From: CAIQPV01 sp963719855
GTDB taxonomy: Bacteria; Pseudomonadota; Gammaproteobacteria; Burkholderiales; Gallionellaceae
DNA: 64,000 bases
Direction: 5' to 3'
NCBI GenBank assembly: GCA_963719855.1
Contig: CAVRDK010000004.1
Span: 806,001-870,000 of the forward strand
Shown here one piece after another: positions 25,955 to 32,988 of the stretch. Numbering within the stretch: position 1 is the first letter of the stretch; every line of letters begins with the position of its first letter. Under the pieces are notes generated by a model, which was given only the letters and a program-made list of their open reading frames with translations, ran no database searches and had not been told where the DNA came from. The position numbers and the translations under genes were made by a program.

Positions 25955-27400
25955 GTGATCAACGTGGCGATATTAAGCAGCATCAGGCGTTGGCATTTAC
26001 GCGATAACATGCCGATTCGAGAGATAGTCCGCAAGACCGGAATCGCTCGAAATACCATCAGGAAGTATTTGTCCAACGAAGTTGTTGAGCCGAATTATCC
26101 TAAACGCAAGACCCCGAGCAAGCTGGATGACTATGCTGCCAAACTGGCGGCATGGCTAAAGACAGAGGCCAGCAAGGGACGCAAACAGAAACGTAGTCTC
26201 AAACAACTTTACCGAGACTTGGTGCAGTTGGGCTTTACCGGTTCCTATGACCGAGTTGCAGCCTTTGCCAAGCGATGGCGGCAAGAGCAGCAGGAACTGG
26301 CCAAGACCGCTGGTCGCGGCACATTCATCCCACTTACTTTTGCACCAGGAGAAGCATTTCAGTTCGACTGGAGCGAGGACTGGGCGGTCATAGCAGGTGA
26401 ACGAACCAAGTTGCAAGTTGCGCACTTCAAGCTCAGCCACAGCCGAGCATTCTTCTTGCGTGCCTATCCGCTTCAGACGCACGAGATGCTGTTCGATGCT
26501 CATAACCATGCCTTCGCAACCTTTGGTGGTGTGCCTGCCCGTGGCATCTACGACAACATGAAGACTGCCGTGGATAAGGTAAAACGCGGCAAGCAGCGTG
26601 ATGTCAACATCCGTTTCACTGCCATGGTGAGCCACCACCTGTACGATGCCGAGTTCTGTAATCCTGCATCCGGCTGGGAGAAGGGGCAAGTTGAGAAGAA
26701 CGTACGGGATTCACGTCACCGCATATGGAACCAGTTACCAACATTCGGCAGTTTGGCTGAACTCAATGATTGGTTGCAACAGCGGTGTGTATCACTCTGG
26801 AGCGAGATTACCCATCCTGAGCAGCCTGACCGCAGCGTTGCCGATGTTTATGCTGCCGAACGCCCTTACCTGATGGCGCTGCCCTGTCCGTTCGACGGAT
26901 TTGTGGAACATATCAAACGTGTATCGCCGACCTGTCTGGTCACGTTCGAACGCAACCGCTATAGCGTACCAGCCTCCTATGCCAACCGTCCGATCAGCCT
27001 TCGAGTGTATGCCGACCGGCTGGTGTTTGTGGCCGAGGCACAGGTTATTGCCGAACATGCACGGCTGATTCAACGCAATCCTGCAATTGGGCGAACCATT
27101 TATGACTGGCGCCATTACCTGAGCGTATTACAGCGCAAACCCGGCGCATTGCGCAATGGTGCGCCGTTCACCGAGCTGCCTGATGCCTTCAAGCGATTGC
27201 AGGCCATTCTGCTCAAGCGCCAAGGCGGTGATCGGGAGATGGTTGAGATACTGGCGCTGGTTCTACAACATGATGAGTCAGCGGTGCTGGCGGCGGTCGA
27301 GTTGGCCTTGGAGGCCGGTGTGCCATCCAAGCAGCATGTGCTCAATCTTCTCAAACGGCTGATTCAGCCGCACCACCAGCTCCCATTGATACTCCGCTGA
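25955..27400 (+). CDS. istA: IS21 transposase IstA
   Basis: 481 residues from GTG. The N-terminal helix-turn-helix is DNMPIREIVRKTGIARNTIRKYL. The DDE integrase core begins at PGEAFQFDWSEDWAVI (first Asp), continues through RGIYDNMKTAVDK (second Asp) and the GWEKGQVEKNVRDSRH region with the catalytic Glu. The beta-barrel C-terminus has RYSVPASYANRPISLRVY. Full length, no disruption, so likely active with IstB. Confidence 0.93.
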   Translation: MINVAILSSIRRWHLRDNMPIREIVRKTGIARNTIRKYLSNEVVEPNYPKRKTPSKLDDYAAKLAAWLKTEASKGRKQKRSLKQLYRDLVQLGFTGSYDRVAAFAKRWRQEQQELAKTAGRGTFIPLTFAPGEAFQFDWSEDWAVIAGERTKLQVAHFKLSHSRAFFLRAYPLQTHEMLFDAHNHAFATFGGVPARGIYDNMKTAVDKVKRGKQRDVNIRFTAMVSHHLYDAEFCNPASGWEKGQVEKNVRDSRHRIWNQLPTFGSLAELNDWLQQRCVSLWSEITHPEQPDRSVADVYAAERPYLMALPCPFDGFVEHIKRVSPTCLVTFERNRYSVPASYANRPISLRVYADRLVFVAEAQVIAEHARLIQRNPAIGRTIYDWRHYLSVLQRKPGALRNGAPFTELPDAFKRLQAILLKRQGGDREMVEILALVLQHDESAVLAAVELALEAGVPSKQHVLNLLKRLIQPHHQLPLILR

Positions 27401-27460
27401 CGCTGATGGTCGAACCGCAGGCTAATGTCAGTCGCTATGATGAGCTACGGGAGGTGCGCC

Positions 27461-28237
27461 ATGCAGCATGAAGCTATGATGACCTCGCTCAAGGCGATCA
27501 AGTTGTACGGTATGGCGCAAGCCGTCGACGAACTGGCCAGGCAGAATTCGCCTGCATACCAGAATGCGCAGGAGATGCTGGGAACTCTAATCAAAGCGGA
27601 GATGGCTGAGCGTGAGGTACGCTCTATCGGCTACCAGATGAAGGCAGCCAGGTTCCCGGCCTACCGCGACCTGGCGAGCTTCGACTTTAGCCAGAGCGAG
27701 GCGAATGAGGCACTGATTCGCCAATTGCATCGCTGTGAGTTTCTGGATCAGGCGCACAACGTAGTGCTGGTCGGTGGCCCCGGCACAGGCAAGACACACC
27801 TTGCCACTGCATTGGGTGTGCAGGCCGTGCAGCATCAGCACCGCCGGGTGCGCTTCTTCTCGACCATCGAACTGGTCAATACGCTGGAACTCGAGAAGGC
27901 CGCTGGCAAGCAGGGGCAACTTGCCAGCCGAATGATGTATGCCGACTTGGTGATTCTGGATGAACTGGGCTACTTGCCGTTCAGCCAGGCAGGCGGTGCT
28001 TTGCTGTTTCACTTCATCGGCAAGCTCTATGAGCGAACAAGCCTTGTGATAACGACCAACCTGAGCTTTGCAGAATGGGGCAACGTGTTTGGGGATCCAA
28101 AGATGACGACGGCACTATTGGACAGGCTTACCCATCACTGCCACATCATTGAGACCGGCAACGATAGTTACCGTTTTAAGAACAGCTCGACTCAAACTGG
28201 AAAGGGGGGCAAAACCAGAAAACTATCCACAACCTGA
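27461..28237 (+). CDS. istB: IS21 helper ATPase IstB
   Basis: 258 residues from the ATG at 27461, which follows GGGAGGTG; an upstream in-frame start at 27425 lacks this. Family N-terminus SLKAIKLYGMAQAVDELARQ, Walker A GGPGTGKTHLATALG, Walker B LVILDELGYLPFS, and TTNLSFAEWGNVFGD (sensor region). An AAA+ DnaC-like ATPase that loads IstA onto target DNA. Confidence 0.93.
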   Translation: MQHEAMMTSLKAIKLYGMAQAVDELARQNSPAYQNAQEMLGTLIKAEMAEREVRSIGYQMKAARFPAYRDLASFDFSQSEANEALIRQLHRCEFLDQAHNVVLVGGPGTGKTHLATALGVQAVQHQHRRVRFFSTIELVNTLELEKAAGKQGQLASRMMYADLVILDELGYLPFSQAGGALLFHFIGKLYERTSLVITTNLSFAEWGNVFGDPKMTTALLDRLTHHCHIIETGNDSYRFKNSSTQTGKGGKTRKLSTT

Positions 28238-28389
28238 ACCGTTAAGATATAAACTTAGGGTGGGTCAAAATTCGATGCAACACCCGGGTCAGATTTAAAC
28301 GCAAAAACTCAATCATTCCGTATTAAATGTTGGCTTGGGGTGGCTTTTAGTGGCTTTTTGTGGCCTATTTGTAGAATATCCAGAAATGG

Positions 28390-28424
28390 AAAAACCCTCT
28401 AATCATTTGATTTAGAGGGTTTTT
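28390..28424. terminator. Terminator downstream of tRNA-Thr
   Basis: AAAAACCCTCTAA (28390-28402) and TTAGAGGGTTTTT (28412-28424) form a 13-bp stem with a 9-base loop. On the minus strand it follows the tRNA 3' end by only a few bases. It differs in sequence from the copy at 25635-25670 although the tRNA parts beside them are identical, consistent with the element bringing its own terminator at integration. Confidence 0.8.
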
Positions 28425-28427
28425 ATA

Positions 28428-28503
28428 TGGTGCCGCTTGACGGACTCGAACTGTCGACCTACCGCTTACAAGGCGGTTGCTCTACCAACTGAGCTAAAGC
28501 GGC
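28428..28503 (-). tRNA. tRNA-Thr (anticodon TGT)
   Basis: Read on the minus strand: acceptor GCCGCTT pairing with AAGCGGC, D stem GCTC/GAGC, anticodon stem ACCGC/GCGGT with loop CTTGTAA (anticodon TGT), T arm with TTCGAGT and an encoded 3' CCA. 76 bases, all stems intact. Its 3' 46 bases are duplicated at 25673-25718, marking it as an integration site. Confidence 0.95.
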
Positions 28504-28772
28504 GATAAATATTAACGCGGCGTTTAAGGCTTGGGGTCTCAAACGACACGCTTGCAACTGTGTCAGGCGTGCCAGATTCGAACTGGCGACCAATGGAATA
28601 AAAGTTCGCTGATTAAGACAATTAGTAATTATACCTTAAAATTCAATTAATACAACTCAAGCCCCGCAGCTTGGAGTTGGATCACTTCCGTTGCCTGGAT
28701 TTTTAGGACATCCAAATTCTTTCATATTGAAGAGGCATCGGCTTGCCATTGCCCAGCGAACATATTAACATA
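28504..28772. other. Gene-free region between tRNA-Thr and the arsR operator
   Basis: About 270 bp without a convincing ORF. At 28571-28587 GCCAG-ATTCGAA-CTGGC gives, on the minus strand, a perfect T-arm (stem of 5, loop TTCGAAT), but no acceptor stem or CCA surrounds it. It may be the relic of another tRNA end or attachment site. Confidence 0.35.
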
Positions 28773-28786
28773 TAAACACCTGTTTA
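28773..28786. promoter_or_regulatory. Candidate ArsR/SmtB-type operator
   Basis: TAAACA-CC-TGTTTA is a perfect 6-2-6 inverted repeat 11 bases before the regulator's ATG. ArsR-family repressors bind such dyads over their own promoters and leave when the metal binds. Confidence 0.5.
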
Positions 28787-28797
28787 CTTGTTTGCAA

Positions 28798-29109
28798 ATG
28801 TCATCATCTGATACCGATAACTTTGTTACCGAACTCGCCGACCTGTTCCGCTTACTTGGCGATGCAACGCGCCTGCGTATCGTGCTGGCCTGTCTCGATG
28901 CGCCCATTGCGGTCAACGACATCGCCAGCAAGCTTGACCTGAGCAATTCGCTGGTCAGCCACCACCTGAGGCTACTGCGAGCTGCACGTATCGTCAAATC
29001 TGATCGACACGGCAAGCAAGTATTCTATGTTGCTGCTGACCAACACATCTCAAGGATGTTGACCGATATGCTGGAACACATCGCCGAACCTCACACGGAA
29101 GCAGGCTAA
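28798..29109 (+). CDS. ArsR/SmtB-family metal-responsive repressor (zinc-type)
   Basis: 103 residues from the ATG at 28798 (an in-frame TTG lies at 28792). Winged helix: LFRLLGDATRLRIVLAC, VNDIASKLDLSNSLVSHHLRLLRAARIV, DRHGKQVFYV. The last helix has Asp81, His83, His94 and Glu97, the same D-x-H-x10-H-x2-E arrangement as the alpha-5 zinc site of SmtB. There is no CVC arsenic-type motif in the recognition helix. Its stop overlaps the CDF transporter start (TAATG), so it most likely represses that gene in response to Zn(II) or Co(II). Confidence 0.88.
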   Translation: MSSSDTDNFVTELADLFRLLGDATRLRIVLACLDAPIAVNDIASKLDLSNSLVSHHLRLLRAARIVKSDRHGKQVFYVAADQHISRMLTDMLEHIAEPHTEAG

Positions 29110-30077
29110 TGACAGATCATCACACACACAATCATGGCAACGATCACAGCGGGCATTCGCATAGCTGTGGTCATTATCACGGTGATCCGAATAATCATGG
29201 ACGCGCCTTTGTTATCGCCATTGCCCTGAACACCGCTTTTGTGGCAATCGAGTTCGCCTTTGGTTTTATCGCCAATTCGACTGCGTTGATAGCGGATGCC
29301 GGACACAACTTGTCCGACGTGCTGGGCCTGTTGCTGGCATGGGGTGCTGCGATCCTTGGTCGCAGAGTGCCTAACGAGCGTTACACCTACGGTTTGCGTA
29401 GCACCTCGATTTTGGCCGCGCTGGCAAACGCCATGATACTGCTGATGACTTGCGGGGCGATTGCGTGGGAAGCGTTACAACGCTTCTCGCAACCTCCCGC
29501 AGTTGCTGGATTAACGGTGACGCTGGTGGCAGCGCTCGGCATCCTCGTTAACGGCCTGTGCGCATGGCTGTTCATGAAAGGCAGCAAGGGGGACTTGAAT
29601 ATTCGCGGAGCCTACTTGCACATGGCCACTGATGCCGCCGTATCGTTGGGCGTGGTTATTACCGGAATAGCGATGATCTACACGGGCTGGTACTGGCTCG
29701 ATCCTGTTATCAGTCTGGTCATCATCACCATAATCGTTATCAGCACCTGGGGTTTACTGCGCGAATCGGTGCAACTGGCATTAAGTGCCGTCCCCGCGAA
29801 TATCGAAGTGGCCGCGATTGATGCCTACCTGCGCCAACTCCCCGGCGTCATCGACATACACGACCTGCACATTTGGGGCATGAGCACTACAGAAAGTGCC
29901 TTAACTGTCCATCTGGTAATGCCCGATGGCTATCCCGGCGATGCCTTTATGGATGACATCATGCAGACGCTAAACATGCGTTTCTCCGTACATCACAGCA
30001 CCCTGCAAATCGAACTTGGGACAACGACTCATGCATGCTCTTTGAGTCCAAACGCATTGGTGAGCATGCTCACTTAA
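29109..30077 (+). CDS. Cation diffusion facilitator, zinc/cobalt efflux (CzcD/ZitB-like)
   Basis: 322 residues. A His-rich N-terminus (HHTHNHGNDHSGHSHSCGH) likely binds metal. Six membrane helices include LIADAGHNLSDVLGL (HxxxD, helix 2) and LHMATDAAVSLGV (HxxxD, helix 5), the transport site of Zn-type CDFs. The C-terminal cytoplasmic ferredoxin-like domain has PGVIDIHDLHIWGMS. It exports zinc in exchange for protons; regulated by the adjoining ArsR protein. Confidence 0.93.
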   Translation: MTDHHTHNHGNDHSGHSHSCGHYHGDPNNHGRAFVIAIALNTAFVAIEFAFGFIANSTALIADAGHNLSDVLGLLLAWGAAILGRRVPNERYTYGLRSTSILAALANAMILLMTCGAIAWEALQRFSQPPAVAGLTVTLVAALGILVNGLCAWLFMKGSKGDLNIRGAYLHMATDAAVSLGVVITGIAMIYTGWYWLDPVISLVIITIIVISTWGLLRESVQLALSAVPANIEVAAIDAYLRQLPGVIDIHDLHIWGMSTTESALTVHLVMPDGYPGDAFMDDIMQTLNMRFSVHHSTLQIELGTTTHACSLSPNALVSMLT

Positions 30078-30161
30078 ATTGTGCGTAATATGGTGTATGA
30101 CATGTCCTGATGAAATTTTGTTGAATGGATTGACGACCAGCAACTTTTTCCACATGTTTTA

Positions 30162-30302
30162 GGTGGTTTCTAATAATCCAATTTACTAAGCCAGGCAAGG
30201 CGCGAGTAAAAAATTGCGACGACGCATATGCATGATATGCTAGGAGTAATTTTTTATGAGCAACGCAGTATAGCGACGGGAATCGGATTATTAGAGGCCA
30301 CC
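30162..30302. mobile_element. 141-bp MITE-like element with 22-bp terminal inverted repeats
   Basis: Ends 30162-30183 and 30281-30302 are inverted copies matching at 19 of 22 positions; the core TCTAATAATCC is exact. The interior also folds on itself (AAAAAATTGCG near 30209 with AGTAATTTTTT near 30245, and GCATAT/ATATGC). No coding sequence. It abuts the amiC stop codon and may serve as its terminator. Confidence 0.6.
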
Positions 30303-30303
30303 T

Positions 30304-31620
30304 TTAGTCGTTCTGCGCAGTCCGTTGCCGGGAAAGCGCGGGGTTTTGCGCGAAGTAGTGTTTGATGCCGCCGAGGATGGCGTGGGCCAGTTTTTCCTGA
30401 TAATCCTCGTCGTTCAGGCGACGCTCTTCGTCCGGGTTGCTAATGAAGGCGGTCTCCACCAGCACCGAAGGGATGTCGGGCGATTTCAGCACGGCGAAAC
30501 CGGCCTGCTCGACGAAGCCGCGATGCAGTGTATTCATGCTGCCTAGTTCGCTCAGCATGTGCTTACCGAGTTTGAGGCTATCGGTGATGGTGGCGGTCTG
30601 CGAAAGGTCGAGCAGGGTGCGCGCGAGGAAAGGGTCTTTCACCGCAATATTTACGCCCCCGATCAGGTCTGCCTCGTTTTCATTTTTTGCCAGCCAACGT
30701 GCCGCCGCGCTGGTAGCGCCGTGCTCGGATAGGGCAAATACCGAGGAGCCGCGCGCATCCGGCTTGATGAAGGCATCGGCATGAATGGAGATGAACAGAT
30801 CGGCATGCGTCTTGCGCGCCTTTACCACGCGCCCGCCGAGCGGGATGAAATAATCGCCATCGCGGATAAGCACGCCGCGCATTCCCTGAGTGCCATCTAC
30901 CAGTTCTTTCAGCTTGCGCGCAATCGCCAGCGTGACGTTTTTCTCGAAGGTGCCGCCGCGCCCGTGCGCGCCGGGGTCTTCGCCACCGTGTCCTGCGTCA
31001 ATCGCGATGACCAGAGTGCGTGTGCTGATTTCAGGGATGACTTTTGCGATGGGTTTATCCGGCTTGGTGCGGGTGTCAGGCACGATGGAAGCTTCTGCGA
31101 TTTTGGCCGGTTCCGCTACGTTGGTCTGGGTGGGCGCACTGGCGGGTAAGTGTTCTTCACGCGTGGCGGGGGTTTCCGGTTGTTGAATCAGCGCCATCAG
31201 CGGATCAACAGGAACGGCTGGATAGACATCCAGCACCAAGCGATAACCATACTCCGCGACGGGGTTGAGGCTGAATAATTGCGGTTTAACCTCGGTCTTG
31301 AGGTCGAGCACCAGACGTACTACACCCGGCTTGAAGCGAGCCACACGCACGCTTTTGATGTGGGGATTGTCATTGCCGACTTTGGCCGCGAGTTGGTCGA
31401 GCGCGCCGTGGAGTTCGACCTCATCCAGATCAATTACTAGCCTTTCCGGATTTTTCACGGTGAACAGGTTGTAGTGGATCGGCTGCTTCGATTCCAGTGT
31501 CAGGCGGGTGTATTCCTGCGCCGGCCAGACACGCGCAGAACTGATGGCGATGGTGGCCTGTGCATGAGGCAGCCACAGCAGGAAGAGCAGCGTGATTAAC
31601 TTTGCAGCGAGTCTAAACAT
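30304..31620 (-). CDS. amiC: N-acetylmuramoyl-L-alanine amidase, AmiC type
   Basis: 438 residues. A signal peptide (about 1-22, ending HAQA) leads to a periplasmic AMIN domain (YTRLTLESKQPIHYNLFTV, RVARFKPGVVRLVLDL), a proline-rich linker and an Amidase_3 catalytic domain: VIAIDAGHGGEDPGAHGRGG (zinc His), FEKNVTLAIARKL (Glu), FISIHADAF (His) and PSVLVETAFISNPDEE (Glu). It splits septal peptidoglycan in daughter cell separation. Starts inside tsaE (25-base overlap), a common pairing in betaproteobacteria. Confidence 0.93.
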   Translation of the reverse strand: MFRLAAKLITLLFLLWLPHAQATIAISSARVWPAQEYTRLTLESKQPIHYNLFTVKNPERLVIDLDEVELHGALDQLAAKVGNDNPHIKSVRVARFKPGVVRLVLDLKTEVKPQLFSLNPVAEYGYRLVLDVYPAVPVDPLMALIQQPETPATREEHLPASAPTQTNVAEPAKIAEASIVPDTRTKPDKPIAKVIPEISTRTLVIAIDAGHGGEDPGAHGRGGTFEKNVTLAIARKLKELVDGTQGMRGVLIRDGDYFIPLGGRVVKARKTHADLFISIHADAFIKPDARGSSVFALSEHGATSAAARWLAKNENEADLIGGVNIAVKDPFLARTLLDLSQTATITDSLKLGKHMLSELGSMNTLHRGFVEQAGFAVLKSPDIPSVLVETAFISNPDEERRLNDEDYQEKLAHAILGGIKHYFAQNPALSRQRTAQND

Positions 31621-32072
31621 TCCCTGCCTGTTTCTGTGATGGCGCGAAATGAGATGTCGCGGCCACTGGATAGTATTTCAAACATGATCTCCACGTCAGC
31701 TTGCGGTATCAATCCCTGCGCCTTCTCCGGCCATTCCACCAGACACACGTTGCGTCCGTTGAACTCATCACGGAAACCGGCGGTGTCCCATTCCTCTTCA
31801 TCCTGAAAACGGTACAGGTCGAAGTGGCGTAAGTGTAACCCGTCCGCTTCATACTGCTCAAGCAGTGTATAAGTCGGGCTTTTTACGCGCCCTGTGTAAC
31901 CCAGTGTCTGAAGCAGTGCGCGCACCAGTGTGGTCTTGCCCGCGCCCAGGTCACCGCGTAGATAGATTACCATGCCCGCCTTGAGTGCGCATGCCAGCCT
32001 TGCGGCAAGGGCGATGGTCGCAGCCTCATCGGACAGGAATATTCGGCTATTATCAGAAATTGGCGGTAACAT
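31596..32072 (-). CDS. tsaE: tRNA t6A synthesis ATPase TsaE
   Basis: 158 residues. Walker A GDLGAGKTTLVRALLQTLG, VKSPTYTLLEQYEA, HFDLYRFQDEEEWD and VCLVEWPEKAQGLIP are diagnostic. It is the ATPase of the TsaBDE complex that makes N6-threonylcarbamoyladenosine in tRNAs reading ANN codons. First gene of a two-gene operon with amiC. Confidence 0.94.
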   Translation of the reverse strand: MLPPISDNSRIFLSDEAATIALAARLACALKAGMVIYLRGDLGAGKTTLVRALLQTLGYTGRVKSPTYTLLEQYEADGLHLRHFDLYRFQDEEEWDTAGFRDEFNGRNVCLVEWPEKAQGLIPQADVEIMFEILSSGRDISFRAITETGRECLDSLQS

Positions 32073-32385
32073 ATTGTTTCTTTAGGTTAGTTAATTTATC
32101 CGGTGCGTCGTAAAACCTAGCCGTTCAAGGCGGGGATATAAGGCGCGGATGCCGTAGTCATGTCCATCTTCTGCAGTCGCTTAATCTGAAAGTCGCGCCA
32201 TCGGTATTCGTTAATAATTTAAGAACGGTTAGCAGCCGATTAATCAGTAAGGATTTTAAAGAAAAATTATCTAAGGTTTATTACAAGAAGCCGGTATTTT
32301 AGAGTCGCAGTTATTGCATACTGACATGTGGCGGTGCGCTGTTGTCAGTAATTAAGCAGTATGTTGAGCGGCAGGAAATGCCGGT
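32073..32385. other. Gene-free region between cysC and tsaE
   Basis: 313 bp, AT-rich, without a convincing ORF. A short hairpin GCC-GTTCAA-GGC followed by GGGG lies near 32123. It must hold the tsaE promoter on the minus strand, but I cannot pick a clear -35/-10 pair. Confidence 0.4.
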
Positions 32386-32988
32386 CTAAGGCTTGAGCAC
32401 TTGATGCAACTTTAAATAGCTAAGCATTTGCTCAACGCATTCGGTCAGGCTAAGTGTACCCGTATCAAGTGATAGCTCGGGTGTTTTAGGATGCTCATAG
32501 GGCGAAGAGATGCCTGTGAATTCTGGAATAAGTCCCTGTCTTGCTTTTGCATACAGCCCTTTCACGTCTCGTTGTTCGCAAATTTCAACAGGGCAGTGAC
32601 AATATACTTCAATAAAATCTCTTGGTGCTACAAGGTTTCTTACCCAATCGCGATCGGCGCGAAAAGGCGATATGAAAGCGGTAATAGTAATGACACCAGC
32701 TTCTGTGAACAACTTGGCCATTTCGCCTACGCGCCGGATATTCTCTTCGCGATCATGCTGCGAAAACCCGAGATCTGAACACAACCCGTGGCGCACATTG
32801 TCGCCATCGAGCACGAAGGTAGAATGACCGAGTTCATACAATCGGCGCTCGACTGCATGGGCAAGCGTGGATTTACCTGCGCCAGAAAGACCGGTAAACC
32901 ACAGGATGACACTTTTATGCCTGTTACGTGATTCGCGGTCGGAGCGGCTCACAAGTGGCCTATATCGATGAATATTATTTTCTGTCAT
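32386..32988 (-). CDS. cysC: Adenylylsulfate (APS) kinase
   Basis: 200 residues, the normal single-domain length. Walker A WFTGLSGAGKSTLAHAVE, then LDGDNVRHGLCSDLGFS, RVGEMAKLFTEAGVITITAFISPFRADRDWVR and DFIEVYCHCPVEICEQRDVKGLYAKAR. It makes PAPS, the sulfate donor. No cysD/cysN sulfate adenylyltransferase is adjacent. It overlaps the upstream sulfotransferase gene by 4 bases, so the pair forms a sulfation module. Confidence 0.95.
   Translation of the reverse strand: MTENNIHRYRPLVSRSDRESRNRHKSVILWFTGLSGAGKSTLAHAVERRLYELGHSTFVLDGDNVRHGLCSDLGFSQHDREENIRRVGEMAKLFTEAGVITITAFISPFRADRDWVRNLVAPRDFIEVYCHCPVEICEQRDVKGLYAKARQGLIPEFTGISSPYEHPKTPELSLDTGTLSLTECVEQMLSYLKLHQVLKP

Larger units (their letters stand above)
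25848..28311 (+). mobile_element. IS21-family insertion sequence
   Basis: 2464 bp with 11-bp terminal inverted repeats TGAGTTTTTGC (25848-25858) and its complement (28301-28311), starting TG and ending CA. Internal AATTTGACCCAC motifs repeat near both ends (25865-25912 and 28258-28297), as expected for the multiple transposase sites of IS21. It carries istA and istB in order. I see no clear target-site duplication; the flanks are AATAC and ATCAT, so deletion or recombination may have followed insertion. Confidence 0.88.

Noticed and set aside
28571..28587. Second tRNA on the minus strand
   Set aside because: Only a T-arm-like hairpin is present; acceptor stem, anticodon arm and CCA are missing.
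32120..32140. IS200/IS605-type right-end hairpin
   Set aside because: The short GCC/GGC hairpin plus G-run is suggestive, but no TnpA or TnpB sequence is nearby.
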